NCBI GenBank assembly: GCA_963792855.1
Contig: CAWBXZ010000013.1
Coordinates: 248,001-312,000 of the forward strand
DNA length: 64,000 nt
Reading direction: 5' to 3'
Source of the DNA: SG8-40 sp963792855
GTDB taxonomy: Bacteria; Pseudomonadota; Gammaproteobacteria; Burkholderiales; Eutrophovitaceae
Shown here: positions 42,877-53,990 of the stretch, one piece after another
Position numbering within the stretch: position 1 is the first letter of the stretch
Layout of the letters: each line of letters begins with the position of its first letter
The notes under the pieces: generated by a model
Databases searched by the model: none
Seen by the model: the letters and a program-made list of their open reading frames with translations, nothing else
What the model was told of the DNA's origin: nothing
Made by a program: the position numbers and the translations under genes

Positions 42877-43713
42877 CTAAACCAGGTCTTCTTCGAACGG
42901 GTGGCGTTTCACCGTTTCATCAATTGCCTTCAGCGTTTCAAGCAGCGTTCTCATATGCTGCAACGGCCACGCGTTCGGACCGTCCGAGAGGGCGCGCGCC
43001 GGGTCCGGATGCGTCTCCATGAACACGCCCGCAACGCCGCTGGCGACAGCCGCGCGCGCCAGTACCGGGACAAACTCGCGCTGCCCTCCGCTTGCCTCGC
43101 CCTTGCCGCCCGGTAATTGTACGGAGTGTGTCGCGTCAAACACGACAGGGCAACCGGTCTCGCGCATGATGGCAAGCGACCGCATGTCGGATACGAGATT
43201 GTTGTAGCCGAACGACGCGCCGCGCTCACACACCATGATATTGTCGCCGCCGCCGGCTTCGCGCGCCTTGTCGACGACGTTTTTCATTTCGTGCGGCGAC
43301 AGGAACTGCCCCTTCTTGATGTTGACAGGCTTGCCAGACTGCGCGACCGCGCGAATGAAATCGGTTTGACGGCAGAGAAAAGCCGGTGTCTGCAGCACAT
43401 CGACTGCCTTCGCAACCGCTGGCACCTCCGCCTCGGTATGGACGTCGGTCAGCACCGGCACGTTCAGTTCCCGGCGAATGTCAGACAAGGTCTCAAGGCC
43501 CTTCTCCATGCCGATGCCGCGAAACGACTTTCCGGAACTGCGGTTTGCCTTGTCGTATGACGCCTTGAAAATGAACGGCATGCCCAGCGATCCGGCGATT
43601 TCCTTCAACTGACCGGCAACGTCAAAAACGAAATCGCGCGATTCGATGACGCAGGGTCCTGCAATCAGGAACAGCGGCCGGTCAAGCCCTACTTCAAAAC
43701 CACAAAGATTCAC
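42877..43713 (-). CDS. kdsA: 2-dehydro-3-deoxyphosphooctonate aldolase (KDO 8-P synthase)
   Basis: Makes KDO-8-phosphate from arabinose-5-phosphate and PEP for lipopolysaccharide. It has 278 residues with LFLIAGPCVIES, FKASYDKANRSS, GKPVNIKKGQFLSP and VFDATHSVQ. I chose GTG 43713, since (M)NLCGFEVGLDRP fits the family and AGAGGG lies 9 bases upstream. The GTG overlaps the stop of a truncated kdsA copy (GTGA). The sequence before the gene is a tandem array of two further copies of its first 18 codons plus leader (43804-44093). The enzyme itself is intact. Confidence 0.96.
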   Translation of the reverse strand: MNLCGFEVGLDRPLFLIAGPCVIESRDFVFDVAGQLKEIAGSLGMPFIFKASYDKANRSSGKSFRGIGMEKGLETLSDIRRELNVPVLTDVHTEAEVPAVAKAVDVLQTPAFLCRQTDFIRAVAQSGKPVNIKKGQFLSPHEMKNVVDKAREAGGGDNIMVCERGASFGYNNLVSDMRSLAIMRETGCPVVFDATHSVQLPGGKGEASGGQREFVPVLARAAVASGVAGVFMETHPDPARALSDGPNAWPLQHMRTLLETLKAIDETVKRHPFEEDLV

Positions 43714-43859
43714 GATGGGTTTCCCTCTTCCCGGACCCGCGGCGCATCTACGCGGTCGCATCCCCGTGTGCCACGGGGCCCCTGCTCCGCGCTCCGACAC
43801 GCCCCTGCAATCAGGAACAGCGGCCGGTCAAGCCCTACTTCAAAACCGCACAGATTCAC
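43710..43859 (-). pseudogene. Truncated kdsA copy 2 (49-codon open frame)
   Basis: Starts with the same GTG context as kdsA and encodes MNLCGFEVGLDRPLFLIAG, then leaves the kdsA sequence into an unrelated Cys/Arg-rich tail read from the spacer and leader. Its TGA overlaps the GTG of the real kdsA by three bases, so ribosomes ending here could restart on kdsA. No enzymatic function possible. Confidence 0.7.
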
Positions 43860-44023
43860 GATGGGTTTCCCTCTTTCCGGACACCTGGTCTGGATCGAAC
43901 ACGGTGCGCATCTACGCGGTCGCATCCCCGTGTGCCACGGGGCCCCTGCTCCGCGCTCCGACACGCCCCTGCAATCAGGAACAGCGGCCGGTCAAGCCCT
44001 ACTTCAAAACCGCACAGATTCAC
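43856..44023 (-). pseudogene. Truncated kdsA copy 3 (55-codon open frame)
   Basis: Same design as copy 2: kdsA-like first 19 residues then a read-through tail ending GNPS. Its TGA overlaps the GTG of copy 2. It is the copy nearest pyrG and keeps the longer leader with the 18 bases missing from copy 1. Confidence 0.7.
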
Positions 44024-44147
44024 AATGGGTTTCCCTTTTTCCGGACACCTGGTCTGGATCGAACACGGTGCGCATCTGCGCGGTCGCATCCCCTCGCTTC
44101 CATTGCCGTTGAAACGCTATCGGCATGCCGCACGAAGAGGATGACTG

Positions 44148-45818
44148 TCACGCCAGCTTTTGCAACTGCGCTTGCGGCGCATCCGTGCCGCAGCGCTTGA
44201 GGCGGAATTCCCGGGCGGCACGAATGAAGGCGTTGAACAAGACATGCCCGTTGCGCGGCGTGGAGGTGAACTCCGGATGGAACTGGCACGCCACGAACCA
44301 GGGATGGTTCGGCAACTCGATCATTTCGCACAGTCCTTCGCGGGGCGACATGGCTGCCACCTTCAACCCGGCTTCCTTGAGTACCGGAAGGAACTGGTTG
44401 TTGACTTCGTAGCGGTGGCGGTGCCGCTCGGTTACACGCTCCGCCTGATAGATTTCTCTCGCTTTTGTTTCCGGCAACAACAGCGCTTCCTGACCACCAA
44501 GCCGCATCGTTCCTCCAAGGTCAGAACCCGCGTCACGCGCTTCGCGGCGGCCATCGCTTGACATCCACTCCGTAATCAGCCCGACCACCGGGTAACGCGA
44601 CTTCGGATCGAATTCGGAGCTGTGTGCGCCCTCGAGGCTGGCTACGTGGCGCGCAAACTCAACAACCGCAAGCTGCATTCCGAGACAAATGCCGAGGAAA
44701 GGCACGTTATTCTCGCGGGCGTAGCGGATCGCCTTTATCTTGCCTTCGACGCCGCGTTCGCCAAAACCGCCCGGAACCAGTATGGCATCCATGTCGGCCA
44801 GCGGAGCGATACCGTCACGATCGATATCCTCCGAATCCATGTAGTGAATATTGATTCGGGCGCCACAGTGAATACCGGCGTGCACCAGCGCCTCGGAAAG
44901 CGATTTGTAGGATTCCGTCAAGTCGACGTATTTGCCTACCAGGGCAACATCGACCGTGTATTCCGGGTTCTCCAGGCGATACACGAGACGCTCCCAGACC
45001 GACAGATCGGCTTCGGGCGCTTCCAGATTGAGCCGCTTCAAGACGATGTCGTCGAGATGCTGCGCATGCAGCAGGCCAGGAATCTTGTAGATACAATCGA
45101 CGTCGACTGCCGATATCACCGCTTCCTCGGGCACGTTGGTAAACAGCGCAATCTTGCTGCGTTCGTGATCGGGGATCTCGCGGTCCGCCCGGCACAGCAA
45201 CACATCCGGCTGGATACCGATTTCGCGCAATTCCTTCACAGAGTGCTGGGTGGGCTTGGTCTTGATCTCTCCGGCCGATGGTATGTACGGTACCAGGGTG
45301 AGATGAATGAAGCAGGCGTTGTCGCGCCCTTGCTGAATGCTCATCTGCCGCGCAGCTTCAAGAAACGGCAGCGACTCGATGTCGCCGACCGTACCGCCGA
45401 TTTCTACCAGCGCCACGTCGGCATCTCCCGCACCCATGCGTATGAAATGCTTGATCTCGTCGGTGATGTGGGGAATGACCTGCACCGTGCCGCCGAGATA
45501 ATCCCCCCGTCTTTCCTTGCGGATGACGCTCTCGTAGATCTGGCCGGTGGTGAAGTTATTGCGCTTCGACATCCTGACGTTGACGAAACGCTCGTAGTGT
45601 CCCAGATCGAGGTCAGTCTCTGCGCCATCGTCAGTGACGAACACCTCGCCATGCTGGAATGGGCTCATCGTTCCCGGATCGACGTTGATGTAGGGATCGA
45701 GCTTGAGCATCGTGAGATTGATGCCGCGGGACTCCAGAATCGCAGCGAGTGAAGCGGAAGCGATACCTTTGCCGAGGGAGGAAACGACACCGCCAGTGAC
45801 AAAGATATATTTGGTCAT
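44148..45818 (-). CDS. pyrG: CTP synthase
   Basis: Amidates UTP to CTP. It has 556 residues. The synthetase domain opens TKYIFVTGGVVSSLGKGI with P-loop and KLDPYINVDPGTMSP. The glutaminase domain holds VPGGFGERG, the nucleophile in FLGICLGMQLAVVEFAR and the His-Glu pair in QFHPEFTSTP. ATG 45818 is the family start. Next downstream is kdsA; the gap of 434 bp holds the kdsA repeat array. Confidence 0.98.
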   Translation of the reverse strand: MTKYIFVTGGVVSSLGKGIASASLAAILESRGINLTMLKLDPYINVDPGTMSPFQHGEVFVTDDGAETDLDLGHYERFVNVRMSKRNNFTTGQIYESVIRKERRGDYLGGTVQVIPHITDEIKHFIRMGAGDADVALVEIGGTVGDIESLPFLEAARQMSIQQGRDNACFIHLTLVPYIPSAGEIKTKPTQHSVKELREIGIQPDVLLCRADREIPDHERSKIALFTNVPEEAVISAVDVDCIYKIPGLLHAQHLDDIVLKRLNLEAPEADLSVWERLVYRLENPEYTVDVALVGKYVDLTESYKSLSEALVHAGIHCGARINIHYMDSEDIDRDGIAPLADMDAILVPGGFGERGVEGKIKAIRYARENNVPFLGICLGMQLAVVEFARHVASLEGAHSSEFDPKSRYPVVGLITEWMSSDGRREARDAGSDLGGTMRLGGQEALLLPETKAREIYQAERVTERHRHRYEVNNQFLPVLKEAGLKVAAMSPREGLCEMIELPNHPWFVACQFHPEFTSTPRNGHVLFNAFIRAAREFRLKRCGTDAPQAQLQKLA

Positions 45819-45917
45819 GCGCTACTTATTCATTTGGCCCGCCGAATGATAACGCAAAGCGCTGCCCGGCGACAGGGCGGGCGGCGCCCCCGCCTGGCAA
45901 TTTACTCCAAAACCGTA

Positions 45918-48314
<2,397 letters not shown>

Positions 48315-48400
48315 GGCCGCTTTCGTTATGGCAGTGTGCAGTATTGCGCACGAAAAGGTGTTATTTTACCGACTGATGCATCATCTTGCAGCACAGCATT

Positions 48401-49222
48401 ATGCCCATGAACTGTACCGCCTTCTTCATTTCCGACCGCACCGGCATTACCGCAGAAATGCTCGGGCACAGCCTTCTTACGCAGTTCGATGACGTTAAGT
48501 TTACTGAGGTTACAGTGCCTTTCGTCGATACCGAGGAAAAGGCATGGGAGACCGTTGCACGCATTAATCAGACCGGCCTCGCCGACGGCGCCCGGCCTCT
48601 GGTCTTCAGCACGCTGGTCAATACCGAGCTGTCCGCAATCGTACAACAGGCCGACTCGCTCTATCTGGACTGCTTTCAGGTATTCATTGCCCCGATGGAA
48701 GCCGAACTGGGCGTGAAGTCGTCCCACACGGTCGGCCGCTCGCACAGTGCGAGCAACAACAGATACTACAGCCGCATGGAAGCAGTGAACTACGCGCTCG
48801 CATCGGACGACGGCCAGTCAACGAAAGACCTGAAGATAGCCGACATCATCCTGGTTGGCGTGTCCCGCAGCGGCAAGACGCCCACTTGCCTTTATCTCGG
48901 ATTGCAGTACGGCATTCGCGCTGCCAATTACCCACTGATCCCCGAGGATTTCGAAGTCATGCAGCTGCCGGGTTCGCTGGATGGACTTCGCGACAAGCTG
49001 TTCGGCCTGACGATCCGGCCGGAGCGACTGCAGCGCATTCGTAATGAGAGGCGCCCGGGGAGCCGCTACGCATCACTGGAAAACTGCGAACACGAAGTGC
49101 GCGCCGCAGAAACACTCATGCGTCAGGAGAATATCCCCGTCCTCGACACAACCACGCGCTCCATTGAGGAACTCGCCACTGTGATCCTCCATCAGGCCAA
49201 CCTGAAGCGCAACATCTACTAA
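48401..49222 (+). CDS. ppsR: PEP synthase regulatory protein (kinase/pyrophosphorylase)
   Basis: Bifunctional DUF299 enzyme that inactivates PpsA by ADP-dependent threonine phosphorylation and reactivates it by Pi-dependent removal. It has 273 residues from ATG 48401 (a TTG at 48386 and ATG at 48407 are other options). It has AFFISDRTGITAEMLGHSLL, SHTVGRSH and the P-loop GVSRSGKTPTCLYL. Divergent pairing with ppsA supports the role. Its TAA is immediately followed by a GGCCTGTTAAC repeat element. Confidence 0.94.
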   Translation: MPMNCTAFFISDRTGITAEMLGHSLLTQFDDVKFTEVTVPFVDTEEKAWETVARINQTGLADGARPLVFSTLVNTELSAIVQQADSLYLDCFQVFIAPMEAELGVKSSHTVGRSHSASNNRYYSRMEAVNYALASDDGQSTKDLKIADIILVGVSRSGKTPTCLYLGLQYGIRAANYPLIPEDFEVMQLPGSLDGLRDKLFGLTIRPERLQRIRNERRPGSRYASLENCEHEVRAAETLMRQENIPVLDTTTRSIEELATVILHQANLKRNIY

Positions 49223-49256
49223 GGCCTGTTAACCCAACTTTGGTCGACGCGCCGGT
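49222..49256 (+). repeat. Second copy of the GGCCTGTTAAC / GTCGACGCGCCG element
   Basis: Directly after the ppsR stop: AGGCCTGTTAAC, 7 bases, then TGGTCGACGCGCCG. The same words occur at 15285-15340, there as a full palindrome beginning at the crcB stop. Here the second arm is missing. Downstream lies another imperfect hairpin (CCGGTG...CACCG) and a T8 tract at 49289-49296 that may end the ppsR transcript. Confidence 0.7.
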
Positions 49257-49310
49257 GGCATTACTGCCTCACCGCCGGTCGTGCAGCCTTTTTTTTGTGC
49301 AAAACCCGTA

Positions 49311-49922
49311 TTAATCCGGCGCGCCTGTTCCGGCTTTCCCTTCCGCCTCGAGTATCGCCACACGGACCGGTCCGAAACTGCGCCGGTGCACGGGACTGGC
49401 ACCGTGGGTCTGCAAGGCCCGAATGTGCTCCCTGGTGGGATAACCCTTGTGCTTGTCGAAACCGTAGTCTGGATACTGCCGGTGCAATTGCAGCATGTGC
49501 GCATCACGCGAGACCTTCGCCAGGATCGAGGCAGCGGAGATCTCCGGAACCGATGCATCGCCTCTGACGATTGCCTGCGCCGGGTAAGCGAGTTCGGGAC
49601 ATCGATTGCCATCGATCAGCACCCGTGTTGGCGCGAGGCTGAGGGTTTCCACCGCTCGCTTCATCGCCAGCATGCTTGCCCAGAGAATGTTCAGGCGGTC
49701 CACTTCTTCGACACTGGCCGAGGCGACCGACCATGCGAGGGCGCGCGACTGAATGATCGCGGCAAGTTCTTCCCGCTGCCGCGCGGAGAGTTTCTTGGAA
49801 TCCGTCAGTCCGTCGATTGGCCGCGCCGGATCGAGGATGACGCAGCCGGCAAACACAGCGCCCGCGAGCGGCCCGCGTCCGGCCTCGTCGACGCCGCAAG
49901 GCAGTTCAGCAGTGTTCGTCAC
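49311..49922 (-). CDS. rnhB: Ribonuclease HII
   Basis: Removes ribonucleotides from DNA. It has 203 residues with the first acidic pair in GVDEAGRGPLAGAV, LTDSKKLSARQRE, the Asp in VLIDGN and the last Asp in AKVSRDAHM, followed by HKGYPTREH. It starts at GTG 49922 and overlaps the lpxB stop by 4 bp. It is last in the lpxD-fabZ-lpxA-lpxB-rnhB order, the common gene order in betaproteobacteria. Confidence 0.97.
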   Translation of the reverse strand: MTNTAELPCGVDEAGRGPLAGAVFAGCVILDPARPIDGLTDSKKLSARQREELAAIIQSRALAWSVASASVEEVDRLNILWASMLAMKRAVETLSLAPTRVLIDGNRCPELAYPAQAIVRGDASVPEISAASILAKVSRDAHMLQLHRQYPDYGFDKHKGYPTREHIRALQTHGASPVHRRSFGPVRVAILEAEGKAGTGAPD

Positions 49923-51085
49923 CCGGCACCGTCGAGCAGCGGCACAATCGCGTCAACCGCACGCTCCGCGGTTCCCTGGCGCAGTTCCGCATGCATTGCC
50001 TGAAAGCGCTCCTGAAGGCGCGCGCGCAATCGCGGGTTTCGAAGCAGGTTGCAAACGGCCTGGGCGAGATTCTCGGGCAGCGCATCCTCTTGCAACAGTT
50101 CCGGAACGATGAACTCGCCGGCGATGATATTCGGAAGCCCGACGTAAGGCAGATAGGCTTTGCGCCGCATGATCCACGCCGATGCCGCCGGCATCGTGTA
50201 GGTGACGACCATGGCGCATTTCAACAAGGCTGCTTCCAGTGTCGCCGTGCCGGAGGCAACCAGGGCGGTGTCCGCCGCGATCATCGCCTCATGTGCGTGG
50301 CCAAAAAGAATGGTCAAAGGCAGTCCCTCCGCCTCCTGGCGGTAAAGAACGCCTTCGAAAATAAGCCGTGTTTCGCGGCTCACCAGTGGAACCAGAAAAT
50401 GCACGTCTGGCACCTGCTCGCGGATCAGGAGCGCCGTCTCGATCATCAGTTTCGACATCTGCCTGACCTCGCTTTGACGACTTCCCGGCAACAAGGCAAC
50501 TACGCTTGCCTCTGGCGGAACCTTGAGCCGCTCTCGCGTGCCCCGATGGTCAGGATACTCGGGTAACTTGTCCGCCAGCGGATGGCCAACGTAAGCCACG
50601 GGAACACCCGCTCGCTCGTAAATCGGAACTTCGAACGGAAACAAGGCAAGCACCTTGTCCACGGCCCGCTTGATTTGGTGAATCCGCTCTCCGCGCCAGG
50701 CCCAGATCGACGGGCTGACGTAGTGAATGGTGGTAATCCCGGCGGATTTCAGGCTCTTCTCCAATGCCAGATTGAAATCCGGTGCGTCGATGCCGATAAA
50801 CACATCGGGACGTTCGCGCAGCAGGCGGTGCTTGAGTTCGCGGCGCAGGCGCAATAGTTTGGGCAGGCTACGCACCACTTCGACATACCCGCGCACCGCC
50901 AACTGTTCCATCGGGTACCAGACATCGAGCCCCGCGGCCTGCATTTTCGGTCCGCCGATACCGAATGCGCTTATTCGCGGGAAACGCGCCTTGAGCGCTT
51001 GCAGCAAATGGCTTCCAAGCAGATCACCGGAAGCCTCGCCCGCCAGCATCGCGACACGCAACTCTCGAGGGGCGGATGTGCTCAC
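49919..51085 (-). CDS. lpxB: Lipid-A-disaccharide synthase
   Basis: GT-B glycosyltransferase that joins UDP-diacyl-GlcN and lipid X. It has 388 residues with VAMLAGEASGDLLGSHLL, GIGGPKMQAAGLDV, VFIGIDAPDFNL, YVSPSIWAWRGERI and LLPGSRQSEVRQM. It starts at GTG 51085, 6 bp after lpxA, and overlaps rnhB by 4 bp. Confidence 0.97.
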   Translation of the reverse strand: MSTSAPRELRVAMLAGEASGDLLGSHLLQALKARFPRISAFGIGGPKMQAAGLDVWYPMEQLAVRGYVEVVRSLPKLLRLRRELKHRLLRERPDVFIGIDAPDFNLALEKSLKSAGITTIHYVSPSIWAWRGERIHQIKRAVDKVLALFPFEVPIYERAGVPVAYVGHPLADKLPEYPDHRGTRERLKVPPEASVVALLPGSRQSEVRQMSKLMIETALLIREQVPDVHFLVPLVSRETRLIFEGVLYRQEAEGLPLTILFGHAHEAMIAADTALVASGTATLEAALLKCAMVVTYTMPAASAWIMRRKAYLPYVGLPNIIAGEFIVPELLQEDALPENLAQAVCNLLRNPRLRARLQERFQAMHAELRQGTAERAVDAIVPLLDGAG

Positions 51086-51091
51086 ACCAGG

Positions 51092-51865
51092 TCAGCGAAT
51101 AATGCTTCGCTGCGTAGTTGTCGCCAGAAAACCGGAAAGCAAACCCAGTTCCGCGCAGGTCTGCGCCTGTTGCTCGATGGCCTGGCGCGCTTCATCCAGC
51201 TTCAACCCCGCCCTGTACAGGCTCTTGTAGGCACGGCGAATCTCCTTGATGACATCTGGCGAAAAGCCACGGCGTTTCAGTCCTTCGCTGTTAATGCCGT
51301 GCGGCACAGCGGTATTTCCCATTGCAATGACGAAAGGCGGGACGTCTGCCAAAACCACCGATCCGACACCGGTAATCGCGTGCGCCCCCACCCTGCAAAA
51401 CTGGTGCACCCCGGTAAATCCGCCGAGGATCGCAAAATCGCCGATTTCGACATGCCCCGCCAGCTGAACGCAATTCGCGAGTATCGTGTCATTGCCCACC
51501 ACGCAGTCGTGCGCCAGATGAACGTAAGCCATGATCCAGTTTCTGTCACCAAGGCGCGTATAGCCGAGATCCTGTGCAGTGCCTGTATTGAACGTGCAAA
51601 ACTCACGAATAACATTGTCGTCGCCGATCTCGAGTCGGGTCGGCTCACCGGCGTATTTCTTGTCCTGTGGAACTTCACCCAGCGATACGTGGTGAAAAAT
51701 GCGGTTTCTACGCCCGATGCTCGTGCGCCCACTGATGATGACGTGCGCGCCAAGCGTGCTCCCTTCTCCGATCTCGACGTGTTCCCCGATGATCGAATAC
51801 GGACCGATCTGCACATCGTCAGCGAGCTTTGCACCCGCATGCACAATTGCAGTTTCGTGAATCAT
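51092..51865 (-). CDS. lpxA: UDP-N-acetylglucosamine acyltransferase
   Basis: First step of lipid A synthesis. It has 257 residues of left-handed beta-helix hexapeptide repeats (IGPYSIIGEHVEIGEGSTLG, and the catalytic His in YVHLAHDCVVG). The C-terminal helical part ends in the usual IRRAYKSLYR segment. ATG 51865 overlaps the fabZ stop (ATGA); a GTG at 51883 is unlikely. Confidence 0.97.
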   Translation of the reverse strand: MIHETAIVHAGAKLADDVQIGPYSIIGEHVEIGEGSTLGAHVIISGRTSIGRRNRIFHHVSLGEVPQDKKYAGEPTRLEIGDDNVIREFCTFNTGTAQDLGYTRLGDRNWIMAYVHLAHDCVVGNDTILANCVQLAGHVEIGDFAILGGFTGVHQFCRVGAHAITGVGSVVLADVPPFVIAMGNTAVPHGINSEGLKRRGFSPDVIKEIRRAYKSLYRAGLKLDEARQAIEQQAQTCAELGLLSGFLATTTQRSIIR

Positions 51866-52314
51866 ACGTTGCGCATCGTGCACATCAGTGACGCTTCCGA
51901 CACCAGCTTCTCGTCCACGTAGGCCTGACCGGTAAATTTCCAGATTCCCCTGATGCTGCGCAGAATCTGCGCCTTGATTATCAATTGGTCGCCAGGCGTC
52001 ACGGGTTTCTTGAATCTCGCGTCGTCGATTCCTACGAAATAGAACACATTGCTATCGTCCCGGGTGATGTCAAACGTCTTGAAAGCCAACAACGCCGACG
52101 CCTGGGCCATTGCCTCAACAATCAACACGCCCGGCATCACCGCGAAGTTGGGAAAATGGCCGTTGAAAAACGGCTCGTTCACGGTCACGTTCTTTAGCGC
52201 AACAAGTTCCTTGCCCGGATCGCAGGACACCACGCGATCAAGCAACAGGAACGGGTAGCGGTGCGGAAGCAAGCGCATGATCTCCTGAATGTCCATCTTG
52301 TCGTCTGCCATCAT
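51862..52314 (-). CDS. fabZ: 3-hydroxyacyl-ACP dehydratase FabZ
   Basis: Hot-dog-fold dehydratase of fatty acid synthesis. It has 150 residues with MRLLPHRYPFLLLDRV (catalytic His), FNGHFPNFAVMPGVLIVEA (FxGHFP with the catalytic Glu) and PGDQLIIKAQ. ATG 52314 (or 52311) follows GGAAGGG; the frame to 52422 lies in the lpxD end. It lies 25 bp after lpxD. Confidence 0.97.
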   Translation of the reverse strand: MMADDKMDIQEIMRLLPHRYPFLLLDRVVSCDPGKELVALKNVTVNEPFFNGHFPNFAVMPGVLIVEAMAQASALLAFKTFDITRDDSNVFYFVGIDDARFKKPVTPGDQLIIKAQILRSIRGIWKFTGQAYVDEKLVSEASLMCTMRNV

Positions 52315-52339
52315 CCCTTCCCTGTTGTGCCTCGTCGCG

Positions 52340-53383
52340 TCACTGTTTACCACCCTCGCCGTCGTTTTCCAAAGCCCGGATGCGATCGCGCAGTTCCCTG
52401 AGCTGCCGGACCAGCGAAGCATTTATGGACCACTCCCGATGCCCGGTCATGGGAAAGACGGCAGTGTACTTGCCTGGCTTGTGAATGGATTTCGGAACCA
52501 GCGTCCCTCCTGAAATCTCCACGTTGTCCACAATCTCGATATGGCCGTGAATCATCGCCGCTCCGCCAATCCGGCAGTAGCGCCCGATGAGCGCGCTGCC
52601 GGCGATACCAACGCATCCGGCAATGGCCGTGTGCGCTCCGATGCGGCAGTTGTGACCTATCTGGACCTGGTTATCCAACTTCACATCGTCTTCGATGACC
52701 GTATCTTCGAGCGCGCCTCGGTCAATGGTCGTGTTCGCACCAATCTCCACGTCCGCCCCTATCACCACCCGGCCGATCTGCGGGATCTTCAACCAGCGTC
52801 CTTCATCCATCGCCATGCCGAATCCGTCGGCGCCAATGACTGCCCCCGAATGAACGATGCCACGCTCGCCGATGATGCATTCGTCGTAGAAAGTCACGTT
52901 GGCATGAAGCAGCGTGCCAGCGCCGATTCGCGTATTCCGGCCAACATAGCTGCCCGCTCCGATCCGTGCACCCGCTCCAATCTCGGCCCCGTCATCGATG
53001 ACAGCGCCTGGACCAACACTCACTCCCTCGCCCAGGCGTGCCGTCGCAGAAACGCTCGCGCGTTCGTGCACGCCGGTTGCGCGACCTTCCTGAGGATTAA
53101 GCAACGCGCATACCTTTGCGTAATAAGCGTAGGGGTTGTCGCTGACGATACGGGCAATGGTGGTCGCATCGCTCAGGTCCGGTCCGACAATGACCGCACT
53201 GGCGCGGGTCTTGTCGAGTTCGCGCTGATAGCGCGCGTTGGCGACGAAGGTGATGTCCCCCGCTTGAGCCGAACCCAGGGGAGCAATTTGTGAAACCTGC
53301 GTCGATGCGCCGCCGACAACCTCGCCGCCGAACCGGCTGGCAAGCTCCGAAAGCGAATACGACTTGCGAGAACGCGAGGTCAT
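52340..53383 (-). CDS. lpxD: UDP-3-O-(3-hydroxyacyl)glucosamine N-acyltransferase
   Basis: Third step of lipid A synthesis. It has 347 residues. The N-terminal uridine-binding domain has IAPLGSAQAGDITFVANARY. A long hexapeptide-repeat helix follows, with the catalytic His in DNQVQIGHNCRIGAHTAIAG. The C-terminal helix is LVRQLRELRDRIRALE. ATG 53383 begins 57 bp after skp. Confidence 0.97.
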   Translation of the reverse strand: MTSRSRKSYSLSELASRFGGEVVGGASTQVSQIAPLGSAQAGDITFVANARYQRELDKTRASAVIVGPDLSDATTIARIVSDNPYAYYAKVCALLNPQEGRATGVHERASVSATARLGEGVSVGPGAVIDDGAEIGAGARIGAGSYVGRNTRIGAGTLLHANVTFYDECIIGERGIVHSGAVIGADGFGMAMDEGRWLKIPQIGRVVIGADVEIGANTTIDRGALEDTVIEDDVKLDNQVQIGHNCRIGAHTAIAGCVGIAGSALIGRYCRIGGAAMIHGHIEIVDNVEISGGTLVPKSIHKPGKYTAVFPMTGHREWSINASLVRQLRELRDRIRALENDGEGGKQ

Positions 53384-53440
53384 TGTGACCGCTTTGCCTA
53401 ACGCCGGAGTAAGCGGGCGTTCTTTTCAAACAACAGCTTG

Positions 53441-53941
53441 CTACTTGTCCGCAAGCGCCTTGATCACCTTTTCAGTAATGTCCAGCCTGGGGCTGCGGTA
53501 AACCGCTTCTTGCAGAATCAGGTCGTACTTCTCTTTTTCCGCGATCTCCTTGATGACCAGGTTTGCACTCTGCAATACCGCTGCGAGTTCCTCGTTCTTG
53601 CGAAGATTCAGCTCTTCGCGGAATTCGCGTTCCAGCCTCTGTCGTTCACGCGACAGCCGCCCCAGTTCCGTTTCGCGGTCCCGCCGCTGCGATGCGCTCA
53701 TCGTCATGCCTTCTTTCTCGAGTTGCGCCTGAATCGCACGCGCTTCCTCACCGAGTTTCTTGATTTCCTCCTCGCGCGGCGCAAACTCCTTTTCCAGCTT
53801 CTTCAACGCCCGGACAGCGGGAGCGGCTTCGCGGAACACCCGCTCCGTGCTGACAAATCCAATCTTGATTTCCTGCGCAACCGCTACAAGGCTATTCGCG
53901 AAAAAAAACAGCGTCGCAAAAGCCAGCAACAACGTTCTCAC
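53441..53941 (-). CDS. skp: Periplasmic chaperone Skp/OmpH
   Basis: Holds unfolded outer-membrane proteins for BamA. It has 166 residues: a signal peptide (1-23, cut after AVA), mature start QEIKIGFVSTERVF, then the long coiled-coil arm rich in Glu/Lys/Arg (about 45-130) and IAEKEKYDLILQEAV at the end. I prefer GTG 53941, because AAGGAG lies 9 bases upstream and the peptide RTLLLAFATLFFFANS is a standard signal. ATG 53962 is possible. It lies 49 bp after bamA. Confidence 0.93.
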   Translation of the reverse strand: MRTLLLAFATLFFFANSLVAVAQEIKIGFVSTERVFREAAPAVRALKKLEKEFAPREEEIKKLGEEARAIQAQLEKEGMTMSASQRRDRETELGRLSRERQRLEREFREELNLRKNEELAAVLQSANLVIKEIAEKEKYDLILQEAVYRSPRLDITEKVIKALADK

Positions 53942-53990
53942 AGTCAATGTCTCCTTAAGCATGTGTAAATGGCCCCGGCTTTCCCGCGTT

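Larger units (their letters stand above)
43658..44093. repeat. Partial tandem triplication of the kdsA 5' end and its leader
   Basis: Three direct copies: 43658-43803 (146 bp, the real kdsA start), 43804-43967 (164 bp) and 43968-44093 (partial, 126 bp). Each holds the first about 18 kdsA codons and a leader. The first two also carry a spacer of about 38 bp with a CCCCGTG-GCA-CACGGGG hairpin. Copy 1 lacks 18 bp of the leader. Copies 2 and 3 agree with each other in the coding part and differ from copy 1 only by synonymous changes (CTG TGC against CTT TGT). Confidence 0.95.

Noticed and set aside
49229..49612. Minus-strand 127-codon frame over the end of rnhB
   Set aside because: It is an out-of-frame shadow of rnhB with no family features.
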